Below, one piece after another: positions 9,151-17,829 of a stretch of DNA of 64,000 nucleotides. Location of the stretch: NCBI GenBank assembly GCA_903831295.1, contig CAIKXA010000013.1:1-64000 (forward strand). Reading direction: 5' to 3'. A program made the translations under genes and the position numbers. The stretch comes from an uncultured bacterium. Its GTDB lineage: Bacteria; Planctomycetota; Phycisphaerae; Phycisphaerales; SM1A02. The notes under the pieces are model-generated. The model was given only the letters and a program-made list of their open reading frames with translations. It searched no databases and had not been told where the DNA came from. Positions within the stretch are counted from its first letter, which is position 1. Each line of letters opens with the position of its first letter.

Positions 9151-9156
9151 TAGACT
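9151..9156 (+). promoter_or_regulatory. -10-like hexamer next to the uvrC start
   Basis: TAGACT lies 6 nt before the GTG start and no Shine-Dalgarno is present. Confidence 0.35.
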
Positions 9157-9162
9157 CTGTGT

Positions 9163-10710
9163 GTGGAAGCATTTCCGAACACCCCCGATGCGCCAGAGCC
9201 CAAGGGTCATTCCAACGAGCCCATCGCCGCGCGCCTGGCCCGATTATTAGCCAAAGCCAAGGGATTTCCAGAGGTTGCGGGTGTGTATCTCATGAAAGAT
9301 TCTGGCGGAAAAGTTCTCTATGTTGGCAAGGCCAATTGCCTGCCCGAGCGGGTGTCAAGTTACTTTTTGGGCAGCACCGATTTGGGTTTGAAGAAGCAGC
9401 CCATGTTGGAGTTGATCACTGACATTGAAGTGATTCCGTGCGAGGGTTCGTGGGAGGCGTTGCTGATGGAGGCGCGCCTGGTGAAAGATTTGAAGCCGTA
9501 CTTCAACACGCGCTTGCTTGATGACAAAACATTTCCGTATCTCGCCATCACCACGCGCGACGAATTTCCCGGCGTGTTTGTCACACGCGATCCGTCTGCG
9601 GAGCGATTTCGCAACGCGCGTTTGTATGGGCCGTTTATCAGTGGCGCCAGCCTGCGCCACGCGGTGCAATTGTTGCAACGCGTTTTTCAATATCGCACAT
9701 GTGAGCTTGACATTGATTCCACCGATCCACGCAATCGTTTGGTGCGGCCATGCTTGTTGCACAGCATGGCGCAGTGCACGGCGCCTTGCGCCAACCGAAT
9801 TTCGCCGCAGCGTTACCGCGAGGACATCAATCGTTTTTGCCGCTTTTTAGAGGGCAAACGCAGCGTCATGTTGAAGGAGTTGCGCGCGGAAATGCGCAAG
9901 GCCAGCGATGAAAAGCGATTTGAGGAGGCGGCCATTTTGCGCGACCAAGTGCAGGCCATTGAGCGGCTTGATGAACGCGAGCGTCGCGGCGACGACGCGC
10001 AGTACGACTGGCAACCGGAAGTCACGATTTCAATTCAAGACCCAAAGTTGGGTTGCAAAAGTTTGCAGCGCACGCTTGGCTTGTCGCAAGAGATTCAGTG
10101 CGTGGAGGCGATTGACATTGCGCACTTGGGTGGCGGCGAGACGGTTGGAAGTCTTGTGTGTTTTGTGAATGGCCGTCCCTTCAAGCAGCGCTATCGGCGC
10201 TTCAAAATTCAAACCGTCGGCAACGATGACTACGCCGCGATTCGCGAAGTGGTCAGTCGCCGCTACCGTGAAGAAGGCAAGGGCAGCGAGTTGTATCCCG
10301 ATGTGATCTTGATCGACGGAGGCGTTGGGCAGTTGAACGCCGCGCTTGACGCCTTCTCGGAGTTTGAAACGCGTCCGCCATTTGTGGTGAGCCTGGCCAA
10401 AAAAGAAGAGTTGATTTATGTGCAGCGCGAGAGCGAGCCCATCAAATTGGGCCGTGAAAATCTCGGGTTGAAAATGTGCCAGGCAATCCGCGATGAGGCG
10501 CATCGATTCGCGCAGCATTACCACCATCTGTTGGTGCGCAAACGTTTGATGCCCGGAGACGCCTCGGCGCGCAAGAAAGTTGTGGATCGGCCCGCCAATA
10601 CAAGTCAGGGCAAAGGCAAGAAGTTGGACAAATCGAAGCCGCAATCGTCGGTCACGCCTGCCCGCAAGTCGGCAAAAAAAACCACACCCAAACGCAAACC
10701 AAATTCATGA
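9163..10710 (+). CDS. uvrC: UvrABC system protein C, lacking the usual helix-hairpin-helix end
   Basis: Nuclease subunit of nucleotide excision repair; makes the 3' and 5' cuts. Domains in order: GIY-YIG nuclease (GVYLMKDSGGKVLYVGKA, residues about 40-56), the Cys cluster RPCLLHSMAQCTAPC typical of the UvrC iron-sulfur region, the UVR motif EEAAILRDQVQAIE near 255, and the RNase H-like second nuclease (VEAIDIAHLGG, PDVILIDGGVGQLNAA, DEAHRFAQHYHHLLVRKR). Family proteins usually continue with tandem HhH motifs to about 600 residues. Here the last 55 residues are a Lys/Ser-rich tail (KSAKKTTPKRKPNS). Start is GTG. Confidence 0.92.
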   Translation: MEAFPNTPDAPEPKGHSNEPIAARLARLLAKAKGFPEVAGVYLMKDSGGKVLYVGKANCLPERVSSYFLGSTDLGLKKQPMLELITDIEVIPCEGSWEALLMEARLVKDLKPYFNTRLLDDKTFPYLAITTRDEFPGVFVTRDPSAERFRNARLYGPFISGASLRHAVQLLQRVFQYRTCELDIDSTDPRNRLVRPCLLHSMAQCTAPCANRISPQRYREDINRFCRFLEGKRSVMLKELRAEMRKASDEKRFEEAAILRDQVQAIERLDERERRGDDAQYDWQPEVTISIQDPKLGCKSLQRTLGLSQEIQCVEAIDIAHLGGGETVGSLVCFVNGRPFKQRYRRFKIQTVGNDDYAAIREVVSRRYREEGKGSELYPDVILIDGGVGQLNAALDAFSEFETRPPFVVSLAKKEELIYVQRESEPIKLGRENLGLKMCQAIRDEAHRFAQHYHHLLVRKRLMPGDASARKKVVDRPANTSQGKGKKLDKSKPQSSVTPARKSAKKTTPKRKPNS

Positions 10711-10761
10711 TGCGCCTTCGCACACTTCGCTACTCTTGTGACATAGAAGGAGTCGCTGTTC

Positions 10762-12069
10762 GTGTCGCATCACCGATCTAAAAGAGCCCAACATCACGCC
10801 AACGCCGAGCGCGACCAAGAGCAACACTCGGACGCGCCTTCATTGGATCACCCACTGGTGCCCAAGGGAACTTACGAACTTCTTGAAAGCGCAGCCGCCG
10901 TGGAGGAGTTTGTGCGCCATGTCCGTGATGTTGGCGTGATCGCCTTTGACACGGAATTTATTGGCGAAGAAACATTTCGTCCCAAGATTTGTCTGGTGCA
11001 AATCGCCACGGAGGAGCGCGTTGCGCTGCTTGATCCGCTTTCGGGCGTTGATCCAATGCCGATCTATCAACTCGTGGCGGACACGTCGGTGCTGACATTG
11101 GTGCACGCTGGCGAGCAGGATTTAATGGCCGTCAAGCAAGCCATCAATGGCAATGCGAATCATTTGGTGGACACGCAAATCGCCGCCAGCCTGATTGGCT
11201 TGCCGTGGCCAAGCAGTTTGGGAAACACCATCGAGCATCTCACTGGCTTTCATATTGACAAGGCGCACACGTTCACCGAGTGGGACCGTCGGCCACTTTC
11301 CAAAAGTCAGTTGCGCTACGCCGCGGATGACGTGCGATATTTGCCGCTGGTGTGGAGTCGCATGAAAGAGCAATTGGAGCGCGAAAACCGCTTGCATTGG
11401 GCCATGCAGGAAAGCGCCACGCAACTCGCGGGTGAGCCCGCGTTTGATCCCGATCGTCAAATGCGCAGGGCTTCGCGAGGCGAACCTTTGAAGCCCGCGG
11501 TGATGACCATACTTCGCGAGTTGGTGTTGCTGCGCCGTGAACTTGCGGAGGCGGAGGATCAACCGCAACGAACATTGTTGTCTGACGGAGCGCTGATGGA
11601 GTTGGTCAGGCGCAAACCTGACAACGTCAGCGCGCTGCGTGAAGTTAGATTTGTTCCCCAGCAAGTTGCCGAGCGTCATGGCCAGCGCATTGTGCAATGC
11701 ATTCGTGACGCCAAAACCATGCCGCCCATTCGCCAAGAATTCGCGGGGTTGCTGGAGGACACCGCGGTGCGCGCGCGCATTGACGCCATGTGGTTGGCGT
11801 TTCAAACGCGTTGCATGGCCACAAATATCGCGCCAAATTTGGTGTCCAGCCGCGCTGAGTTCACCAGTTGGTTGGCGGCGCGTATTGATCGAGAGCATAA
11901 ATTGGCGCGAGGAGTCGCGGTTGAATCCGCGCCGTTGCCGTTTCCAATCCAAGACTGGCGCGCCGAAAGTATCGGCCGTTGGCTGAGCGAATTTATTGAT
12001 GGCCGTTGCGAACTGGCTCTGCGATGGGACGCGGCAAGTGGGGCGCTTCGTTTGGGCGCGACTCCATAA
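10762..12069 (+). CDS. rnd: Ribonuclease D-like 3'-5' exoribonuclease
   Basis: DEDDy exonuclease for RNA 3' maturation. Motifs: FDTEFIGEETFRPKICLVQ (Exo I), HAGEQDLMAVK (Exo II), and YAADDVRYLPLVWSRM (Exo III with Tyr). An HRDC-type helical domain follows from about residue 230 (VMTILRELVLLRRELAE). At 435 residues it is somewhat longer than E. coli RNase D. The GTG start at 10762 is preceded by AAGGAG at good spacing, one of the few clear Shine-Dalgarno sites in the window. The N-terminus is His/Gln/Asp-rich and probably disordered. Confidence 0.9.
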   Translation: MSHHRSKRAQHHANAERDQEQHSDAPSLDHPLVPKGTYELLESAAAVEEFVRHVRDVGVIAFDTEFIGEETFRPKICLVQIATEERVALLDPLSGVDPMPIYQLVADTSVLTLVHAGEQDLMAVKQAINGNANHLVDTQIAASLIGLPWPSSLGNTIEHLTGFHIDKAHTFTEWDRRPLSKSQLRYAADDVRYLPLVWSRMKEQLERENRLHWAMQESATQLAGEPAFDPDRQMRRASRGEPLKPAVMTILRELVLLRRELAEAEDQPQRTLLSDGALMELVRRKPDNVSALREVRFVPQQVAERHGQRIVQCIRDAKTMPPIRQEFAGLLEDTAVRARIDAMWLAFQTRCMATNIAPNLVSSRAEFTSWLAARIDREHKLARGVAVESAPLPFPIQDWRAESIGRWLSEFIDGRCELALRWDAASGALRLGATP

Positions 12070-12153
12070 ATCATGCCAACAAAATCCTTATGAAACGCCA
12101 ACCCGGTTGCGCATACACATGTTTTATTACAAAATGAAATGAGGAATCAAATT

Positions 12154-13143
12154 ATGAAACCCACAGACCAACTCCGCCGCAATCTTCTCGCCACGCTTCC
12201 AGGATTTCTGTTGGCGCCCGCCGCGCTCGCCGCGCAAGCCGTCAAGAAACCAGCCGGGCCGCCACCTAAGAAGGCGCCACCGGTCAAGCGTGATATTCCA
12301 ATACTTCCATTCGCCATCGCCGGCGCTTGGTGCGATGACTTTGGCGCCAAAAGCGCGTTGAAACTTGCTCCTGAATTTTCTGGCGTCATCACGTTCTCCG
12401 GGCAAGATTCCGTGTACCAAGACGACGCGCTTCGCATCTTGCACATTCAAATTGGCGCGGCGTCCGAGTGCGTGAACACGCTCGCCATGGCCAGCTGTTG
12501 CGCCCTGCAAAATAGCTATCCGCAAAGTGACGAAAACTGGATTTTAAAGACGTTCGTTCGACTTGCGCCAGAGGGAAATTCGATTACCGCCCGAGGCATT
12601 GCCAGTGCGAATGCAATTTGGTCAAGGCCAAATTCCAACAGTCCATTTGATCCGGCGTGGCAGGACACAAAGGTCACCGACACGATCGTGCGGCTCATGC
12701 AGGAATACGGAATTGTCGCCAAGGCGCTCGTGAATAATGACGCGCTGGAATTTACAAACGCGTTGCAAGTGATCGCCAAAGCGTCCCCGGTTATGGCGCA
12801 GAAGATTGGACCCATGTCGCATTGGGGTGAAGGTTGCACGCCAGTTCTTGTGGGAATTGCTTCGCAGGATGCCGCGCAAAATCTCATTTCCGCTGGTCGA
12901 TGCATGCAGCGCGGAGCAATTCAGGCCGTCATCGAGGGAGCCAATTGCGATTCCTTTGTTCTGCCGCCAAAATTGCTCGAAGCTATCGCGCTGACAAGCA
13001 AAGAAGCGAGCATGGCGATACAAACCATCGCGAAGTTTTTTGGCGACGATCCAAGCGAACCGATCGGCGTGTGTCGCATTGGAAAAGTTCTCAAGCCAAC
13101 GTTCAATCCCGTGACAATGTGCGTGCCTTTGATTGCTATCTGA
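12154..13143 (+). CDS. Predicted exported protein, unknown function
   Basis: A 329-residue protein whose N-terminus resembles a signal peptide, possibly Tat-type (QLRRNLLATLPGFLLAPAALAAQA), followed by a Pro/Lys-rich spacer (KKPAGPPPKKAPPVKR). The body contains several Cys (ASECVNTLAMASCCAL, EGANCDSF) but no motif I recognise. The ATG at 12154 was chosen over 12139 because GAGGAA sits about 8 nt upstream of it. The next unknown gene begins 55 nt after its stop on the same strand, so the two may form an operon. Confidence 0.65.
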   Translation: MKPTDQLRRNLLATLPGFLLAPAALAAQAVKKPAGPPPKKAPPVKRDIPILPFAIAGAWCDDFGAKSALKLAPEFSGVITFSGQDSVYQDDALRILHIQIGAASECVNTLAMASCCALQNSYPQSDENWILKTFVRLAPEGNSITARGIASANAIWSRPNSNSPFDPAWQDTKVTDTIVRLMQEYGIVAKALVNNDALEFTNALQVIAKASPVMAQKIGPMSHWGEGCTPVLVGIASQDAAQNLISAGRCMQRGAIQAVIEGANCDSFVLPPKLLEAIALTSKEASMAIQTIAKFFGDDPSEPIGVCRIGKVLKPTFNPVTMCVPLIAI

Positions 13144-13198
13144 TTCAATCCCGGCGCCATTGGTTGCGGACACGCCAAACTTCGAGGATGCTTGTGGC

Positions 13199-13900
13199 AT
13201 GAAAGAAACACGAATTTACAACGGCGATGGTGATCGACTGATTGAAGTTCCCAGCGGCGGCCCGCGCGTCACGCTGGTTCCACGCGGCGATCCCCGAACG
13301 CTGACCAGTTCACACTCCATTCGCATCATGTGGGGGCAACATCTTCTCAATGATCTTGTGGAGGGACGATATCGAACTGTGATCTGTGGCATCAATGAAG
13401 TGGACAACGCGCATGGTGTGTTAGGCGAATTGTTGAAACTTATTCCAACGAGTCAATGGACATTGTCCAGCGCCACTAGCTTCGCCAAAATGTTTCGCAG
13501 CGCCATCAGCATGCACGGCAAGGACGATCGCGAGCCTTACATTTTAAAATTCGACTTGGATCAATTGCTCATACTCGCACTGTTGCGACCAGCGGGCCGC
13601 GAGCACTTCACGTTGGAGGATATTTTCCGCGGCTTCCGCACCATCAGTCGCATGGTTGAGGGTCGCCGCGACCGGCTTCCAATTGCCAGCGTGAGTTTTT
13701 TAGGAGCCAAAAGCAATCGATTGCTTGACCATCAAATGCAGGAGCCCGCGTTTGAAGCCGTGTTGCAGGCTATGAATCAAGGCGGTTTCTGCGGCGATAT
13801 CTATCCACCCGTGGCGCTGTGGGATGTGCCTAAAACCGCTGTCTTTGCCCAGTATCCGTTTCCCGAGGGCATTTCCCGCATGCGCGAAGGCAGCAGTTGA
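13199..13900 (+). CDS. Conserved-looking cytoplasmic protein, unknown function
   Basis: 233 residues, no signal peptide or membrane segment. It begins MKETRIYNGDGDRLIEVPSG. Features are a basic IRIMWGQHLLNDLV stretch, FDLDQLLILALLRPAGREHFTLEDIFRGFRTISRMVEG in the middle, and VALWDVPKTAVFAQYPFPEG near the end. The track start (TTG 13133) overlaps the previous gene, while the ATG at 13199 has GAGG upstream and looks better. I cannot assign a family. Confidence 0.6.
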   Translation: MKETRIYNGDGDRLIEVPSGGPRVTLVPRGDPRTLTSSHSIRIMWGQHLLNDLVEGRYRTVICGINEVDNAHGVLGELLKLIPTSQWTLSSATSFAKMFRSAISMHGKDDREPYILKFDLDQLLILALLRPAGREHFTLEDIFRGFRTISRMVEGRRDRLPIASVSFLGAKSNRLLDHQMQEPAFEAVLQAMNQGGFCGDIYPPVALWDVPKTAVFAQYPFPEGISRMREGSS

Positions 13901-13947
13901 TCCACTGCGGCGCTGCATCTTGTTTGGAGCGCGCTGATCTTCAATCG

Positions 13948-13975
13948 TGTCGCAACCGTGCGGTGTTGTGCGACA
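13948..13975. terminator. Possible bidirectional hairpin between convergent genes
   Basis: TGTCGCAAC and GTTG-TG-CGACA can pair with a 2-nt bulge around an 8-nt loop. It lies between the ends of the unknown gene and rlmN. There is no U-tract, so termination is uncertain. Confidence 0.3.
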
Positions 13976-14000
13976 TGAATTGACTTGAACGAATGCGCGT

Positions 14001-15065
14001 TCAACCCTGATTGGTCGCGCCACTTTGCAGTTGAACAAACTTGCGCCCGCGAATTGCCTCGCTACCAAGTTGGCCGCACGCCGCCATGGCGGAGCGCCCT
14101 TTTGTTCCACGTCGCTTGCAAAATTGTTTGTTCGCGATGGCGCGCGCGATAAATGCGGCAACGCTCTCCTCGCTTGGAGCCGACCATGGACTATTGCGCC
14201 GCGGGTTGTAGGGAATAATGTTCAGCGAGCAACGCACATCCTTGATCAGCGCGCACACTTGGTCGCAGTGTTCCAATGAATCGTTCACGCCCGGAATCAA
14301 TACATACTCAATGCAAGTTGGGCCCGCAGTTTCTGGATAAGCGCGAACTGCCGCCAAAATATCCGCGATTGGCTCCGACTTGTTGATGGGCATGATCTGC
14401 GAGCGGATCGCGTCGCTGGGAGCGTTCAAACTGAGCGCCAAATGCAAACGGTGAAAGCCAGTTTGTCCCGCGAATTCCGCTATTTTTTGTATGCCCGCCA
14501 CGCGGCCAACGGTGCTGATGGTGATGTTGCTTGAGGCGATGGACGGGCCATAGTGGTCGGTCAAAATTCGCACCGATTGCAGAACCGCGTCAAGATTTTC
14601 CGTGGGCTCGCCCATGCCCATGAACACAATGTTCTTGATGAGAAAGCCACGGCCGCCGTCAAAAGTATTTTCAATTCGGTGGCGCGCCGCGAACCACTGC
14701 GCAACAATTTCACCGGCCGTGAGATTGCGCAGCAAACCCATTTGCGCGGTCTCGCAAAATCCGCAACCCATGGCGCAGCCCACTTGACTGCTCACGCACA
14801 AGGTGCGGCTAAATCCTCCGCCAGTGTGGGGCATGGGAATAATCACGCTCTCGGTTTCAAGTCCGCCTCCAACTTTCAAAGTGAACTTCACGGTTTCACC
14901 ATCCACCACCGTCTTGGATATCTCCGGAAGTTCGGCGCACGCACTATCGCCGTCCGCTTCATCACGGCGATAAACGGCGGCGTACTTCAATAGCACTTCA
15001 CGCCGTGGACGGCGGCTTTGCAGGCGCGTGGCAAATTCATCGCTTGTGATTCCAAGAACATCCAT
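14001..15065 (-). CDS. rlmN: 23S rRNA/tRNA adenine-C2 methyltransferase, RlmN type (radical SAM)
   Basis: Radical-SAM enzyme that methylates C2 of A2503 in 23S rRNA (RlmN family; some also modify tRNA). The cluster motif CxxxCxxC is in SSQVGCAMGCGFCETAQMG near residues 98-105. MGMGEPTEN, STVGRVAGI and LHLALSLNAP follow, as does the C-terminal catalytic Cys region RRGTKGRSAMAACGQLG. The N-terminal accessory domain is shorter than in E. coli. GTG 15068 and ATG 15065 are both possible; the ATG was chosen because a -10-like TAGGCT lies 6 nt before it. Cfr enzymes are related, but the local motifs favour RlmN. Confidence 0.9.
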   Translation of the reverse strand: MDVLGITSDEFATRLQSRRPRREVLLKYAAVYRRDEADGDSACAELPEISKTVVDGETVKFTLKVGGGLETESVIIPMPHTGGGFSRTLCVSSQVGCAMGCGFCETAQMGLLRNLTAGEIVAQWFAARHRIENTFDGGRGFLIKNIVFMGMGEPTENLDAVLQSVRILTDHYGPSIASSNITISTVGRVAGIQKIAEFAGQTGFHRLHLALSLNAPSDAIRSQIMPINKSEPIADILAAVRAYPETAGPTCIEYVLIPGVNDSLEHCDQVCALIKDVRCSLNIIPYNPRRNSPWSAPSEESVAAFIARAIANKQFCKRRGTKGRSAMAACGQLGSEAIRGRKFVQLQSGATNQG

Positions 15066-15071
15066 CACGCA

Positions 15072-15077
15072 AGCCTA
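15072..15077 (-). promoter_or_regulatory. -10-like hexamer next to the rlmN start
   Basis: TAGGCT on the minus strand lies 6 nt before the ATG at 15065; no Shine-Dalgarno is visible. Confidence 0.3.
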
Positions 15078-15099
15078 ACGCCATAACCCGCCAAAACCT

Positions 15100-15537
15100 A
15101 TGCAAGAAAAATTCTCCCACGTTTCATACCATGCATTTATGCATATGAAACGATCCGATCACGAGCACGGCCCGCCAATTGTCCCCGTGGTATTTCATCT
15201 TGAGGATCCCGCGGGCTTAACCAGCACCAAACAGGAAAAATGGGACCTCATGGGTGGCGTGGGCGAGCATGTGTTGGAGGTCGCCATGGACCACGGCATC
15301 AATATCGAGCATGCCTGCGGCGGTGTTTGCGCTTGCAGCACATGCCATATTTATGTTGTCAAAGGAATGGAACATCTCAGTCCGGCAACCGAGGCCGAGG
15401 AGGATCGCGTTGAGGAGGCTCCTGGCTTGCAACGCAACAGTCGATTGTCTTGCCAGTGCGAAATCATCAGCAACGGCTTGATTGAAATCCGCGTGCCCTC
15501 GTGGAATCGCAACGCCGTGAAGGAAATTCCCCACTGA
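15100..15537 (+). CDS. fdx: [2Fe-2S] ferredoxin, ISC/adrenodoxin type
   Basis: Electron carrier of the iron-sulfur cluster assembly type. Cluster ligands are in EHACGGVCACSTCHIYVVKG (Cys near 75, 81, 84) and the distal SRLSCQCE (Cys near 119). The acidic EAEEDRVEEAPGL between them is typical of Fdx. Length is 145 residues with an N-terminal extension; later ATGs at 15139, 15145 and 15148 are also possible and no clear Shine-Dalgarno decides. iscX follows 60 nt downstream. No iscS, iscU or hscA is adjacent. Confidence 0.88.
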   Translation: MQEKFSHVSYHAFMHMKRSDHEHGPPIVPVVFHLEDPAGLTSTKQEKWDLMGGVGEHVLEVAMDHGINIEHACGGVCACSTCHIYVVKGMEHLSPATEAEEDRVEEAPGLQRNSRLSCQCEIISNGLIEIRVPSWNRNAVKEIPH

Positions 15538-15597
15538 CCACCGCGTGATTTGTTCACGCGGCATCCACTGAAACATCTCCATTCATCGAATCGCAAC

Positions 15598-15807
15598 ATG
15601 AAGAAGCAAATGCACTGGCTTGATGTGGTTGAAATTGGAGAGGCTCTGGTGGACGCGCATCCAGACATGGATCCGATCACGATTGCATTTCCAAAATTAA
15701 AAATGCTGGTTCAAACGCTCGATGGATTTCAAGAGCAGCCAGGTCATCCCAGCAATGAAAAAATTCTTGAAGCCATTCAGCAAGCCTGGATCGATGAATT
15801 GAATTAA
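15598..15807 (+). CDS. iscX: IscX (YfhJ) iron-sulfur assembly accessory protein
   Basis: A 69-residue acidic protein matching IscX over its whole length: MHWLDVVEIGEALVDAHPDMDP, then FPKLKMLVQTLDGF and NEKILEAIQQAWIDELN. IscX binds IscS and iron and modulates cluster assembly. The track start at 15550 adds residues not found in the family, so the ATG at 15598 was used. It lies directly after fdx, as in the E. coli isc operon, although the rest of that operon is absent here. Confidence 0.88.
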   Translation: MKKQMHWLDVVEIGEALVDAHPDMDPITIAFPKLKMLVQTLDGFQEQPGHPSNEKILEAIQQAWIDELN

Positions 15808-15853
15808 ATTTTTCTTGGCGAGAATGCGCGGATGCCATTTGGCATAAACATAT

Positions 15854-17299
15854 TTATAGAAGCGGACTGAGCAAACCGCCTGCGTTGTCAATAAGGCGTT
15901 CAAACCAACGTCGCTGCGCCCATTTGTCCACCAAAATTTCCGTACTCTGCTCAATGTATTTACTTTGCAAATAGCGTAATTGCCCCGCGAAATCGGCGTT
16001 ATACACAATAATGCCGGCCTCAAAATTCAACTCAAAACTTCGCCTGTCCAAATTGGCGCTGGTCACAATAGCCGTGGAGCGGTCCACCACGATGGTCTTG
16101 GCATGCAATAAGCCATTTTGAAATTCATGAATGCGCACGCCGCACTCCAGCAAATTTCGAAACAGGCTGCGGCTTGCCAAGCGCACCCACATACTGTCAT
16201 TGCGCGCCGGCACTATCAAATGCACGCGCACACCACGCCGCGCCGCAACGGCCAATGCTGAAAGAGTGGCGTAGTCGGGAACAAAGTAGGGGGTGGTCAG
16301 AACAATTTCCTCATTTGCAATTTGCACTGCGGATTGAATCAGTTGCGTAACGGTGTCATTTTGAAAATTGGGTCCAGTGGCGAATGATTGGGCGATCACG
16401 CCATCACTTTCGTAGACGGGTTCGATTTTTAAAAGCGCGTCTATGTCCTCTTGCGATTCCATGTACCAATCTTCAATGAAGATCATTTGCAGTTCCTTGA
16501 CCAGTGGACCTGCGATGCGAACGGTGCAATCCACCCACGGCGCAAATTTTGCCTTGGGCGCAAATCCGGCCTCCGCAATGTTCTGACTACCAGTCCAGCC
16601 CACCGCGCCGTCCACCACCAGAAATTTTCTGTGATTGCGCATGTCCAACCTGCTGATAATCAAGCGCAACATGTTTACGGGCAGCGCCTCGCACACAGTC
16701 ACGCCGCCTTGCTTCAGTTTTTTGCGCAGCGCGCTCTTGAGAAAATCTTTGCTCCCAACTCCGTCCACCAGAAGTCGGCACGAAACACCACGACTGGCCG
16801 CGCGTATCAGCGCCTGCGCCACTTGTTGACCAGCTTTGTCGGCTAAATAGATGTAGGTCAGCAAATGCACATGCAAGTTCGCGTGATCAATGTCGTCGCA
16901 CATGCGATTGATCACTTCTTGCGAATCCCCGCTCAACCAAAGTTTGTTGCCCGCCAGCGGAACGCAATGGCTGGCCAATTGGGCCACGCTGGCAATTTGA
17001 TGTTGCGGTGGCTCCAGTTGAAAGTGTCGAGTGCGGGAATCGTGATGCAGATGGTTGGCGGGACAATCCACTTCAGAAATTATTTTTGCGTGGCGACGAA
17101 TTCGAAACGCGCCGAAGCGAGTTTCCCCAACCAAGAGATACGCGATTAATCCGCCAATGGGCACCGCAAGCACAACCACCATCCACGCCATGGCAACTTG
17201 TGGACGATTTCCTTTTCGCAGCAGCACGATCGCGGCCATGAAAATTTGCAGCGCGAATTCTCCAACAACAAATATTGGATTGACTATTGCCAGTTGCAA
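15854..17299 (-). CDS. cls: Cardiolipin synthase (phospholipase D family)
   Basis: Condenses phosphatidylglycerol to cardiolipin at the inner membrane. Two N-terminal helices (about residues 5-60: AIVNPIFVVGEFALQIFMAA, then VAMAWMVVVLAVPIGGLIAYLL) precede two HKD motifs: HRKFLVVDGAVGWTGSQN and HAKTIVVDRSTAIVTSANL. Length of 481 is normal. The start is TTG, 9 nt after the greA stop, so the two are probably cotranscribed with greA first. Confidence 0.92.
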   Translation of the reverse strand: MQLAIVNPIFVVGEFALQIFMAAIVLLRKGNRPQVAMAWMVVVLAVPIGGLIAYLLVGETRFGAFRIRRHAKIISEVDCPANHLHHDSRTRHFQLEPPQHQIASVAQLASHCVPLAGNKLWLSGDSQEVINRMCDDIDHANLHVHLLTYIYLADKAGQQVAQALIRAASRGVSCRLLVDGVGSKDFLKSALRKKLKQGGVTVCEALPVNMLRLIISRLDMRNHRKFLVVDGAVGWTGSQNIAEAGFAPKAKFAPWVDCTVRIAGPLVKELQMIFIEDWYMESQEDIDALLKIEPVYESDGVIAQSFATGPNFQNDTVTQLIQSAVQIANEEIVLTTPYFVPDYATLSALAVAARRGVRVHLIVPARNDSMWVRLASRSLFRNLLECGVRIHEFQNGLLHAKTIVVDRSTAIVTSANLDRRSFELNFEAGIIVYNADFAGQLRYLQSKYIEQSTEILVDKWAQRRWFERLIDNAGGLLSPLL

Positions 17300-17308
17300 G
17301 CTGGGCTT

Positions 17309-17776
17309 TCAACCATCAATTTTAACGATTAGGAATCGACGTTCGCCTTTGGGCAAATCAACTCGAACCGTTTCGCCAATGCGCGCCTTCATAAGCGCCA
17401 CGCCGATGGGACTTGATCCGGTGACTTCAATGTAGTCATCGCTTGAATCATCCGTGAGTTGCCCCACAAGTCGATATTTCTCGGTGCGCGATGTCTTGAC
17501 ATCTTGCAGCACCACAATCGCTCCCAAAAAAACCATGTCCAGTGGAACATCGATTTCGCCAGCCACTTGAACGCGCGACAATTTGGCTTCTAGATCGCGC
17601 ACCTTGGCTTCGTTCATAGCCTGATCCTCGCGCGCGGCGTGATAGTCGGCGTTCTCCTTCAAGTCGCCCTGGGCTCGAGCCTCCGCGATGCGGCCCGCGA
17701 TGACGGGGCGAAATTTTAGGCAATCAGAAAGTTGCGCTTCGAGCCGCGCTTTGTCGGTTTGGGAGATCATTTCCAT
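17309..17776 (-). CDS. greA: Transcription elongation factor GreA
   Basis: Rescues backtracked RNA polymerase by stimulating transcript cleavage. It has the N-terminal coiled coil with the acidic tip (EARAQGDLKENADYHAAREDQ) and the C-terminal FKBP-like domain (YIEVTGSSPIGVALMKARIGETVRVDLP). The track start at 17944 would run into the upstream membrane-protein gene; the ATG at 17776 gives 155 residues, close to the usual 158. cls follows immediately. Confidence 0.93.
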   Translation of the reverse strand: MEMISQTDKARLEAQLSDCLKFRPVIAGRIAEARAQGDLKENADYHAAREDQAMNEAKVRDLEAKLSRVQVAGEIDVPLDMVFLGAIVVLQDVKTSRTEKYRLVGQLTDDSSDDYIEVTGSSPIGVALMKARIGETVRVDLPKGERRFLIVKIDG

Positions 17777-17829
17777 GGTGAGCCTTTGGCTTTCGGACTT
17801 GTGATCCGTATGCAATAAAGAGTACAAAC

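Noticed and set aside
11122-11952. 276-codon minus-strand ORF
   Set aside because: Antisense shadow of rnd, which has all three exonuclease motifs.
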